Below, piece after piece: positions 31,213 through 37,385 of a stretch of DNA of 37,473 bases. A program made the translations under genes and the position numbers. The DNA lies in the IMG/VR virus record IMGVR_UViG_3300015371_000102, positions 1 to 37,473 of that record; one strand, given 5' to 3'. Each line of letters opens with the position of its first letter. Position 1 is the stretch's first letter. The notes under the pieces were generated by a model. That model saw only the letters and a program-made list of their open reading frames with translations, was not told the origin of the DNA and made no database searches. The stretch is from a virus.

Positions 31213-32802
31213 TTAGCGAGTCTGTGTCAGATGCAACGGCACATCACCCGGCTTCGCGCCGGGCATAGCGATCGGCCTCCGTTGCGTCCGTGGACGGTGA
31301 TCACGTTGCGGCGGCGCCTCGCCGCGGGTCCGCTCAAAAGCTTCGGGGATCAGCTTCCGCAGATCCCAAATCTCCTCATCGGAAACGAACGAGCCACGCA
31401 GCCGCGGATAACCAGGGCGACGCTTCCAACCGATCGCCTGGTCGCCGTCTTGATCATCATCCTCAGGTTCAGGGATGTGCAAAAGGTGCGGCGCAATGTC
31501 ATACATTTCAACATCATCTTTGTCGAACAGCATGTAGGTCTCCGACTTGTACTCCACCGCCAAACAATCCAATGCGGTGAAGCCGTCCCGCAGCTGCCCG
31601 AGCACGTCCTTGTGGCCCTGCTGAGTGCCGGCAACCAGCGAATGCCCGCACGCCAAACCGATCTGCTGGATCAAAAGCAGGCAGGAGATGATCTCCGCCG
31701 CGGCCTCCCGGTCGTCGTAGGACGGGTTCATCACCGACTTCAGCTCATCAACCACATGCACCGTCCAGCGGCGCTCCTCGGTCAGCACGTCCAGCTTCCG
31801 TTTGATGCCGGAAGCATCGGTGGCTTGGGAGGTTTCGATCGCCATGTTGTCGGCCTGCTCCAGCATCCGGGTCACCTCGTTACGCAGCAGCTTTGCTGAG
31901 TCCCGCAGATTGTCGGAGTACCAGCCGCCGGCCTCGAAGATCGGCCGGCCGGCCTGCAGCTCCATGCCCCGCTTCCAGTCATGCACGCAGTACCGCAGCC
32001 GCTTCGCCTGCACCATCGGCACCGACATGCGAACCACCGGCCAAATCCGTGAGCTTGACTTGCCGGCCCGCGACTTACCGACCACCAACCAATGCCTTTG
32101 CGTCAAATCGATGCCGGCCGGGGAACCGTTCTCATAAATCCCGTACAACATGTTGCGTTGGAACCAGCGGTACCAATCCCCATCCGCCGGAGGCTCCGGG
32201 ATCGGGAACGGCGCCGGGTTCATCGACTTCAACGGATCGTCATGCCACAGCCAAAGATCCACCACGTTGTTGCGGTTCGGATGCGGCACCGCCCGGCAAC
32301 CCAGCACGTTCAGCGTCGACGCGATCTCCTTGCGCTTCCGCACATAATGCTCGACCTTCTGCATCGGCGGCATGATCACCGGCAGCGTGTCGACGTAGAT
32401 CGTGGAGGTGAACTCCGGCAGCTGCACTTTCGGCGGCTTATCCGGGTAGCTCGGATCGGTGTACTTCACCTGCACCTCCCGCCACCGCCGCCAATAACGC
32501 CGGTAGAACCGGAACCGCAGATACCACCACGAAATGAAACCCTGCCGATCCGTGACGAACCATCCCATCAACGCCAGCAACGGCCAGCAAGCCACCAGGA
32601 CGGCCCAGCCCCAGCCGTACGTCACCCCCGCCATCACCACAAGAAAGCCGGTCACCACAGCCAGCAGCCGGTAGATGTTCTTCAGCAGCAGCCACAAGCC
32701 GACGCCGGCAGCCCAAAAAATCATCATCAGCACGTAGCCGATCTGCACCAACGCGTTCTGCGACACCTTCGCATTCAGCCGCCGTTGCACCTGCTCCCGC
32801 AT
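31213..32802 (-). CDS. FtsK/TraB-like membrane DNA translocase
   Basis: This encodes 529 residues from the ATG at 32802; a GTG at 32805 is equally possible. Three transmembrane helices lie at about 17-40, 44-63 and 65-83, followed by a basic RFRFYRRYWRRW stretch. The FtsK/SpoIIIE ATPase domain has Walker A GKSRAGKSS (242-250), HDWKRGMELQ (274-283) and Walker B TVHVVDEL (347-354). No gamma domain is evident. Membrane-bound translocases of this type move double-stranded DNA in Streptomyces conjugation (TraB). In a phage its role could be DNA transfer, genome maintenance or packaging; none is shown by the sequence. Confidence 0.85.
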   Translation of the reverse strand: MREQVQRRLNAKVSQNALVQIGYVLMMIFWAAGVGLWLLLKNIYRLLAVVTGFLVVMAGVTYGWGWAVLVACWPLLALMGWFVTDRQGFISWWYLRFRFYRRYWRRWREVQVKYTDPSYPDKPPKVQLPEFTSTIYVDTLPVIMPPMQKVEHYVRKRKEIASTLNVLGCRAVPHPNRNNVVDLWLWHDDPLKSMNPAPFPIPEPPADGDWYRWFQRNMLYGIYENGSPAGIDLTQRHWLVVGKSRAGKSSSRIWPVVRMSVPMVQAKRLRYCVHDWKRGMELQAGRPIFEAGGWYSDNLRDSAKLLRNEVTRMLEQADNMAIETSQATDASGIKRKLDVLTEERRWTVHVVDELKSVMNPSYDDREAAAEIISCLLLIQQIGLACGHSLVAGTQQGHKDVLGQLRDGFTALDCLAVEYKSETYMLFDKDDVEMYDIAPHLLHIPEPEDDDQDGDQAIGWKRRPGYPRLRGSFVSDEEIWDLRKLIPEAFERTRGEAPPQRDHRPRTQRRPIAMPGAKPGDVPLHLTQTR

Positions 32803-33146
32803 CACCAACCACCCGGCCTGAAACCGTTGTCGTTCGGGTAGGCGTCCTCCTCGTACGGAATCTCAATGCCGGAGTCATCCCACGCCCGAGCCTGCATACC
32901 CAGCAGGGAACCCAACGCGTTCGGCGTCTCAATCGTCGCCGGCACACCCGGCCCCAACCTCGACGGGCCAAACCCCGACGCCTGCAGCTCCGCATCCCGC
33001 TCCGCCCACTGCTGCAGATACGCCTGATTGCTGACCAGCGAAGAATCCCACGCCTCAAAGTCATCCTTGAGCCCGGCGTGCTCATCATCACCGACGCTCA
33101 TCGCAACCCGAAACGCCGTCAAAAACCCGCCAGCCCCATCAACCAT
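32802..33146 (-). CDS. Hypothetical acidic protein upstream of the translocase, leaderless
   Basis: This encodes 114 residues from the ATG at 33146, chosen because TACACT lies 6 nt upstream. It is acidic with a central helix (LKDDFEAWDSSLVSNQAYLQ) and a Gly/Pro-rich second half. It overlaps the translocase start (TGATG), so the two are probably made together and may interact. Confidence 0.65.
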   Translation of the reverse strand: MVDGAGGFLTAFRVAMSVGDDEHAGLKDDFEAWDSSLVSNQAYLQQWAERDAELQASGFGPSRLGPGVPATIETPNALGSLLGMQARAWDDSGIEIPYEEDAYPNDNGFRPGGW

Positions 33147-33152
33147 GCCAAA

Positions 33153-33170
33153 AGTGTAAACCCACAACAC
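33153..33170 (-). promoter_or_regulatory. 18-bp TTACACT box with leaderless start (site D)
   Basis: Read leftward this is GTGTTGTGGGTTTACACT, 6 nt before the ATG at 33146. It is the near-identical partner of site C and drives the translocase pair. The rest of the divergent gap to 33388 is A/C-rich, with short GC-rich stems near 33221-33275. Confidence 0.65.
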
Positions 33171-33324
33171 GACAACCCACCAACACCCCAAACGAAAACG
33201 ACAACCATTACCAACAACGTCCCGCGCAGCGGACCTGGGCGGGCTTTTCGCGCCTTTTTCGTGCGGGGTTTTTCTTGATCAAATGCGCTCTGACTAGGGG
33301 TTATGCGTTAGGTATGTGTTGAAT

Positions 33325-33339
33325 ATACGTCCGGCGTAT
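33325..33339. promoter_or_regulatory. Second palindrome, ATACG-N5-CGTAT
   Basis: A perfect 15-bp inverted repeat with a five-base centre lies 18 bp (centre to centre) upstream of the GTCAA operator of the same promoter. Same geometry, different sequence, so it may bind a second regulator. Confidence 0.4.
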
Positions 33340-33342
33340 CTC

Positions 33343-33357
33343 GTCAAATGGTTTGAC
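33343..33357. promoter_or_regulatory. Operator, GTCAA-N5-TTGAC type
   Basis: GTCAAATGGTTTGAC overlaps five bases of the -35 (33353-33358). It matches the operators at 642, 1154 and 1173, so one regulator could repress both left and right early operons. Confidence 0.65.
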
Positions 33358-33382
33358 AGAACGGCATGAAATGTTGTAGACT
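33353..33382 (+). promoter_or_regulatory. Rightward promoter, probably leaderless
   Basis: There is a perfect TTGACA (33353-33358), an 18-bp spacer and TAGACT (33377-33382). The ATG at 33389 is only 6 nt past the -10, so the transcript likely begins at or next to the start codon; no SD is present. Confidence 0.7.
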
Positions 33383-33388
33383 CATAAC

Positions 33389-33583
33389 ATGAGCACCGCA
33401 CCAAAGACCACAGCCGAGCTACTCGACAGCCTCAAAGAGATCCACAACGCAGCCGTTGACGCATGGAACGGCATGGACGATGAAAACATCGACCGGCAAT
33501 ACCTGCTGCAGGAGCTGTGCCAGCGCGTCTTTGCTATCACCAAGCCCGCGTACGAGGCTGCGATGGAGGAGGCTTCCCGATGA
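33389..33583 (+). CDS. Small hypothetical early protein
   Basis: This encodes 64 residues, helical and acidic (TTAELLDSLKEIHNAAVDAW). It is the first gene of a rightward operon of five small genes controlled by the operator at 33343. Coupled by ATGA to the next. Function unknown. Confidence 0.68.
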   Translation: MSTAPKTTAELLDSLKEIHNAAVDAWNGMDDENIDRQYLLQELCQRVFAITKPAYEAAMEEASR

Positions 33584-33735
33584 GCACCGTGCTTCACGTC
33601 TTCCAGATCGTCAGCCTGATCGTTCTCGCCGTCCTGTTCGTGCCGGCGTTCCTCGACACGGCATGCCCGGTGCGTAAGCGCAATGAGCGGCTGGCGGTGC
33701 GGATGGTCTATGGCCTCAAGGAGCTGCGGCGATGA
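33580..33735 (+). CDS. Small membrane protein (51 aa)
   Basis: This encodes 51 residues, coupled by ATGA on both sides. One transmembrane helix spans about residues 5-25 (LHVFQIVSLIVLAVLFVPAF), followed by a basic cytoplasmic tail. Position in an early operon suggests a host-takeover or exclusion peptide, but that is inference. Confidence 0.6.
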   Translation: MSTVLHVFQIVSLIVLAVLFVPAFLDTACPVRKRNERLAVRMVYGLKELRR

Positions 33736-34001
33736 GCCAGTACTACGTCGTTGCCGTCACGCATGCGTGGGCAAACAGCAGCGGATACGGCTTCGAGACG
33801 ACCCTGCCTTCACGAAACGCATGGGATAGCCGAGATGCTGCGATATCCGAGGGGTTCAGGGTCTGCGGGACTGACGACTTCAACATCGTGAAGATCAGGA
33901 ACGGCAAGGCAATCGCTGTCTACTGGATGAACGAAGACCTCAACGAAGACGCCGCAGTGCTTGAGAAGCTCACCGAGCTAGCGGAAGGACCGCAGCGATG
34001 A
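33732..34001 (+). CDS. Small hypothetical protein
   Basis: This encodes 89 residues coupled by ATGA. It is a mixed alpha/beta sequence with YYVVAVTHAWANSSGYGFET at the start, a VKIRNGKAIAVYWMNEDLNE hairpin and a helical C-terminus. No family was recognised. Confidence 0.65.
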   Translation: MSQYYVVAVTHAWANSSGYGFETTLPSRNAWDSRDAAISEGFRVCGTDDFNIVKIRNGKAIAVYWMNEDLNEDAAVLEKLTELAEGPQR

Positions 34002-34105
34002 GGTGGCCTGAGACGGAGCTGGAGTGGTCGATCGCTGTCGTCGCATGCTGTCTGGGCGTGGTGATCGGCGTCGCGTTCATGCTGCTGGTTGACTTGCTGA
34101 TGTGA
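33998..34105 (+). CDS. Small membrane protein (35 aa)
   Basis: ATG 33998 to TGA 34103-34105, with ATGA before and GTGA after. Residues 10-33 form one transmembrane helix (WSIAVVACCLGVVIGVAFML). The operon therefore encodes two single-pass membrane peptides in five genes. Confidence 0.5.
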   Translation: MRWPETELEWSIAVVACCLGVVIGVAFMLLVDLLM

Positions 34106-34329
34106 GCGAGCCGGCGAGGCTTCACCCGTTGGTCGCTGAAGCGTGGGCGCTGGTTGCTGGCTGTGAGGCGCGGCTCGAGTACTGGGAAGCACTGGCTAAG
34201 TCGTGTCCGGGTGAGGTGCCGGAGGATTTGGCGCAACGCATTGAGTTGGCGGGTTCGGATTTGGCTCACAGGTCGGCGATGCTGGCGCGGTTGCGGGTGA
34301 AGTTGGCTGAGGCTCAAAGCGCCGAATAG
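34102..34329 (+). CDS. Small helical protein, last gene of the operon
   Basis: This encodes 75 residues from a GTG coupled to the previous stop. It is Ala/Leu/Glu-rich and predicted to be fully helical (LVAEAWALVAGCEARLEYWE). It ends 22 nt before the convergent gene 34352-34789, with site E lying between. Function unknown. Confidence 0.62.
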   Translation: MSEPARLHPLVAEAWALVAGCEARLEYWEALAKSCPGEVPEDLAQRIELAGSDLAHRSAMLARLRVKLAEAQSAE

Positions 34330-34334
34330 TTGAA

Positions 34335-34352
34335 ACGTTATAGGTTTACACT
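34335..34352 (+). promoter_or_regulatory. 18-bp TTACACT box between convergent genes (site E)
   Basis: ATAGGTTTACACT forms the 3' part of the box, preceded by ACGTT. No start codon follows at leaderless spacing; transcription from it would be antisense to the Cys-rich gene and run toward the origin-like repeats. A repressor or roadblock role is the alternative. Confidence 0.45.
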
Positions 34353-34789
34353 TATTTCGCCGGTTCCCAATCGTAGCCAGGGCTGACCCAATGGGTTTTG
34401 ATCGGGGTGACGGCTAGCTCGAAATGATGGAGGCCGCCCGCGCACTCCTCAATGTCGCCCTCGTTGAGCCAGGTGCAGATGTTGCAGTCGCTGGGCTTGT
34501 CGTGGCGGTGCTTCTCCATGACGTGAGAGCCGAGGCCGCCTAGAGGTATCTCGACTTCGTGAAAGATGCCCAGGTCGTCTCGCTGTTCGTCCCACTCTTC
34601 GCATTGACAGCTGGGCATCATTCGGCACGCCGCATCGGCGGGTGCGTTGCAGCGCGCCGTCGCGCGAACGATCGGAGTGTCAAAGGTCCAAACAATCTCG
34701 TGGTCAGCCGCCGTCTCGGGAGGCTTCGTTGGATGGACATCGTTTTTCGCTTCGCGCGCGCGGTCTGTGGATAACTTACGAGTCTCCAT
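34352..34789 (-). CDS. Cys/His-rich hypothetical protein
   Basis: This encodes 145 residues from the ATG at 34789. At least seven Cys and several His (CRMMPSCQCEEW, SDCNICTWLN, CAGGLHHFEL) suggest two zinc sites. The N-terminal codons include a perfect DnaA-box sequence. It is the last gene of the leftward replication-region operon, across the repeat region from the winged-helix gene. Function unknown. Confidence 0.65.
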   Translation of the reverse strand: METRKLSTDRAREAKNDVHPTKPPETAADHEIVWTFDTPIVRATARCNAPADAACRMMPSCQCEEWDEQRDDLGIFHEVEIPLGGLGSHVMEKHRHDKPSDCNICTWLNEGDIEECAGGLHHFELAVTPIKTHWVSPGYDWEPAK

Positions 34790-34981
34790 GGTCTTATAAC
34801 CCTTCTCTTAAGTCTGTAGTTCTCTTACTTCCTCTTATAGGGGGTCCTGAGGACCCCGCTACTTGGTCACTCAGAACCCCGCTACTTTTTCTAGCGGGGA
34901 TGTCAGGACCCCGCTGCAGCGGGGATGTCAGGACCCCGCTAACGGATGATGAATCCAGAGTTATCCACAGGGTTATCCACA
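34766..34981. other. Candidate replication origin
   Basis: Three perfect DnaA boxes, TTATCCACA, lie at 34961-34969, 34973-34981 and, inverted, 34766-34774. Between them are an A+T-rich stretch (34792-34840), four copies of GRACCCCGCT (34851, 34874, 34906, 34931), a palindrome CCCCGCTGCAGCGGGG (34909-34924), a hairpin CCCCGCTA/TAGCGGGG (34877-34899) and a perfect 23-bp direct repeat (34893-34915 and 34918-34940). DnaA boxes plus iteron-like repeats and an A+T-rich segment next to a winged-helix gene are the classic parts of an iteron origin. Two boxes lie inside coding sequence, so part of the match could be coincidental. Confidence 0.55.
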
Positions 34982-35358
34982 GGCATGTCAAACCGTCTGG
35001 CAGGCCTCAAAAGACTCCCCAACGTCAACCGGTACTTGCTCGGCCGCTGCCCGGTGCCCCTCTCCAGCCTCTCGATAGCACCCGCTTTGATCAGCCGATT
35101 AATGCTCCGCTGAACCTTCTTCCGCTGCGTCTCCCACGACGCCGACCCATACTCCGGGACCGACCCATCCACACTGATCGTCATGATCAACGGCTCATAG
35201 CCAGCGAAGTACAAACAAGCCGGCGTACCACCTGCGGTGCGCGAATCGGGGTCGATAGCCATCAGCGCCATCCGGTTGATGATCAACCGGTCAACGTGGC
35301 TCGGTAGCAGGGCAAGCCAATAGGGGTGTCCGGCCTGCCAAGCGAGGCTGTAACCCAT
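34939..35358 (-). CDS. Winged-helix DNA-binding protein, possible replication initiator
   Basis: This encodes 139 residues from the ATG at 35358. Residues 22-40 (VDRLIINRMALMAIDPDSRT) and 78-112 (RKKVQRSINRLIKAGAIERL, then RPSKYRLTL) form a winged-helix pattern seen in small phage and plasmid initiators and in DnaD-like proteins. The C-terminal PVDNPVDN is encoded by the two DnaA boxes, so gene and origin overlap. Self-regulation by binding the iterons is plausible. It could instead be a plain transcription factor. Confidence 0.65.
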   Translation of the reverse strand: MGYSLAWQAGHPYWLALLPSHVDRLIINRMALMAIDPDSRTAGGTPACLYFAGYEPLIMTISVDGSVPEYGSASWETQRKKVQRSINRLIKAGAIERLERGTGQRPSKYRLTLGSLLRPARRFDMPVDNPVDNSGFIIR

Positions 35359-35470
35359 AGCTACCCATCAGTCCTTTCAATCCGTCAGGCCGATGCGCTA
35401 CCTTGGAACGCATCGGGTTGCGAGAGCCATTGGCCCAAAAGCAGTGGTCCTTTCTCTTCCGGTAGTGATG
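35359..35470 (-). promoter_or_regulatory. Leader of the winged-helix gene with possible leader peptide and hairpin
   Basis: Read leftward the 112-nt leader starts with the conserved motif and AAAGGA, then a TTG-started 17-codon frame (GQWLSQPDAFQGSASA after the start) that ends at a TGA shortly before the gene. A hairpin GATGCG/CGCATC (35392-35397 with 35409-35414) lies inside it. The arrangement resembles attenuation or translational coupling, but the short frame could be chance. Confidence 0.3.
35454..35467 (-). promoter_or_regulatory. Conserved leader motif (copy 3)
   Basis: Read leftward this is CACTACCGGAAGAG, followed by AAAGGA. Unlike the other copies it is about 100 nt from the annotated start, which is why a short leader frame is suspected. 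Confidence 0.5.
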
Positions 35471-35476
35471 CTCATA

Positions 35477-35503
35477 GCTGCCCCGGCTGGTAACCGGGGC
35501 AGC
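35477..35503 (-). terminator. Hairpin terminator
   Basis: A perfect 10-bp stem, GCTGCCCCGG (35477-35486) with CCGGGGCAGC (35494-35503), has a 7-nt loop, 9 nt beyond the stop of the regulator gene. No T-run follows, so efficiency is uncertain. Confidence 0.55.
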
Positions 35504-35511
35504 AGCATTTC

Positions 35512-36114
35512 CTAGGGCTGCCGCTCCAACACCTTGTTCAGGTGCGAGGTGACGCTGACACTAGCCGGGTCATCGGCGCCGCGCAGTGTTTGCCGATCGA
35601 AAAACACCGCCAGTCTTGGCTTGTCCATCCGGTACAGCCGACGCGCCAACGAAAGCCGATTCTCATAGCCGACGCGGCGTGCGACCACGACAGGATCCCT
35701 CGAGTCGACCATCGCTTTAGCCAGCTCCTGCAGCAGGGTTTCGCGGTTCATGAACACCCGCGAAGGGTCGTCGGTGAACCGGTATTCGTCCCACTCCTCG
35801 CGGGTCAACGGGCCTATCCACTCCAAGATCAGGAACAGCAGGTTCAGGGTGCCGCCGTTGCCGCCGCCCTTCTCGAACATGTAGATCGCCTGCTGATAGA
35901 TCCCGATCTGCTTCGCGGCTTCGACCACGCTCAGGCCACGTTCGGCCCGGATCGACCGGAACACAACCGGCAGACCTTCCAACAGGTCCAACAGCTCAGC
36001 AGCCGTGTCGTTCTTCGGCGTCGGGGCCAGCTTGAGGACGACCTTGTTGGCGCCCATGTGGCGGTAGCAGTCCTCGTGGCCGTACTGGCAAAGATGGGTG
36101 GTAGCGGTGCTCAT
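35512..36114 (-). CDS. Cro/CI-type helix-turn-helix regulator
   Basis: This encodes 200 residues from the ATG at 36114 with AAAGGA six nt upstream. A helix-turn-helix of the XRE class lies at about 52-82 (FRSIRAERGLSVVEAAKQIG then AIYMFEKG). The N-terminus has CQYGHEDCYRH, a possible metal site, and the C-terminal 110 residues are a mixed domain that could dimerise or sense a signal. It is a good candidate for the protein that binds GTCAA-N5-TTGAC, and possibly an immunity repressor. That pairing is inferred. Confidence 0.75.
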   Translation of the reverse strand: MSTATTHLCQYGHEDCYRHMGANKVVLKLAPTPKNDTAAELLDLLEGLPVVFRSIRAERGLSVVEAAKQIGIYQQAIYMFEKGGGNGGTLNLLFLILEWIGPLTREEWDEYRFTDDPSRVFMNRETLLQELAKAMVDSRDPVVVARRVGYENRLSLARRLYRMDKPRLAVFFDRQTLRGADDPASVSVTSHLNKVLERQP

Positions 36115-36127
36115 AGTGGTTCCTTTT

Positions 36128-36355
36128 CTAGGTGGTGTCGGGTGGCTCCTCGAGCCAGGTGAAGATCTTCATGAGCTGGCGGGTGCTCGTATTCTGCCCG
36201 GATTCGATGCGCTCCAAGGTGCTTAGCGTCACCCCGATTTGGCGTGCCGCTGGCCGCATCGACAGGCCGCGGCGTTTCCGTTCGGCGGTGACCTCGTGAG
36301 GCAGGGCCTCGAGGGATCGGCGTGCGATCTCTGCATAGCTGGGTGGCTTACTCAT
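36128..36355 (-). CDS. Small Cro/CI-type helix-turn-helix protein
   Basis: This encodes 75 residues from an ATG overlapping the ERF gene stop (TGATG). It is nearly all HTH: EVTAERKRRGLSMRPAARQI (21-40) then LSTLERIESGQ. Size matches Cro-like or excise-like proteins. It ends 13 nt before the larger regulator, and similar recognition-helix regions suggest the two could compete for related sites. Confidence 0.78.
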   Translation of the reverse strand: MSKPPSYAEIARRSLEALPHEVTAERKRRGLSMRPAARQIGVTLSTLERIESGQNTSTRQLMKIFTWLEEPPDTT

Positions 36356-37149
36356 CAGCCCTCCTCGGGTGGCGGCTCGGCCCTCGGAACCTCGCCGGTC
36401 TCAGGGTTGACGAACATCGGCCCGCCATCCAACATGCTCTGCAGGTTGTCGATCACCTGCCGCGCATCCCGCTTCGTCAAATCCTTCGTCGACGCGAGAT
36501 CCTTCTGCAGCCACCCGCTGAACATGGTCAGCACCTCATCACGCCCCGCCTCAGCCTTGTAGTCGATGCCGAGCTCGCCGAGCATCGCGAAGATCTTGTT
36601 CGACTGATCGTCCGTACGTGGTGCGTTAGGGCCGTACTGGGTGCGCTCCGTGCGCATGTCGGGCTGTTGCTGCGGTCGTCGCTGTTGCGTCTGTTGCGTC
36701 TGTTGCGGCCGTCCAGCACGTTGCGGTTCGGGTGCGCCCTGGGTGTCGGTGTCTTCCTCGGTCACAATCCCGGTTACCGCGCTGAAGCAATACCTACGCG
36801 CGTAGGTGATTGCGATCCCGATCTGCTTGATGTCCACGCTCCGCGGATCGGGCAACGGCCACGAGCCACACCTATCCTCGCCGCTCTCGTGCATCAGTGC
36901 GTACTCCAGGACGAAGCCGCGCTCACCCATAGTGGGTGACGCAGTGAACGACAAACCGTTCTGGGCAAGCAATGGATAAGCCTGCTCGGCGATCGACGCC
37001 AGGTCGGCGTACTTGTACTCGAAGCCGCGCTTCGTTGGGTCCTTCGGGTCGATTCGAGCCTTCTTGTCTTTGTGGATGACTCCGACCGCACCCTGGAATT
37101 TCGATAGGGCCGCAGCCATGTTCGCAGGCACGGTGATCTCTACGCTCAC
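36355..37149 (-). CDS. erf: ERF-family single-strand annealing protein
   Basis: This encodes 264 residues from a GTG coupled to the upstream stop (GTGA). The ERF domain fills about residues 5-140: a VGVIHKDKKARIDPKDPTKR stretch, FEYKYADLASIAEQAYPLLA, then QIGIAITYARRYCFSAVTGI with the usual E-DTD after it. A Gln/Arg-rich linker (about 143-175) leads to a second small helical domain. ERF proteins anneal complementary strands in phage recombination and end repair. No partner exonuclease or SSB is visible here. Confidence 0.9.
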   Translation of the reverse strand: MSVEITVPANMAAALSKFQGAVGVIHKDKKARIDPKDPTKRGFEYKYADLASIAEQAYPLLAQNGLSFTASPTMGERGFVLEYALMHESGEDRCGSWPLPDPRSVDIKQIGIAITYARRYCFSAVTGIVTEEDTDTQGAPEPQRAGRPQQTQQTQQRRPQQQPDMRTERTQYGPNAPRTDDQSNKIFAMLGELGIDYKAEAGRDEVLTMFSGWLQKDLASTKDLTKRDARQVIDNLQSMLDGGPMFVNPETGEVPRAEPPPEEG

Positions 37150-37385
37150 AGCTGTGCCCCTTTCTCCCCGTAGGGAATCGTTTGGTGAAGATCAACATTC
37201 GCGCTGCAGCGTTCACAAAAATTTGGGCCCAGCAGCCCTATGACCGGCTTATGCGGAGTGTGCCGCCACTGCTCGACGCGGGCCTCCGCCTTGTCCTCGT
37301 CCAGCTCTTCCTGGCGCATCTTGGCGTCCCAATCGGCAGCCCAAGCGACGGCCCGGTCGTAGCCGAGATCCCTACTGAACGTCAT
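37146..37385 (-). CDS. Small hypothetical protein
   Basis: This encodes 79 residues from the ATG at 37385 with GAAGGAG seven nt upstream. It is helical and charged in the first half (AVAWAADWDAKMRQEELDED), then has a CERC pair near residue 57. Coupled by GTGA to the ERF gene. Function unknown. Confidence 0.65.
   Translation of the reverse strand: MTFSRDLGYDRAVAWAADWDAKMRQEELDEDKAEARVEQWRHTPHKPVIGLLGPNFCERCSANVDLHQTIPYGEKGAQL

Noticed and set aside
31213-32802. FtsK-like ATPase read as the missing large terminase
   Set aside because: It has transmembrane helices, FtsK-type motifs and no nuclease domain, so it does not fit TerL. A packaging role remains only a hypothesis.
32092-32841. Rightward 249-codon frame over the translocase gene
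   Set aside because: It is Pro/His/Arg-rich and antisense to an intact FtsK domain with Walker motifs.
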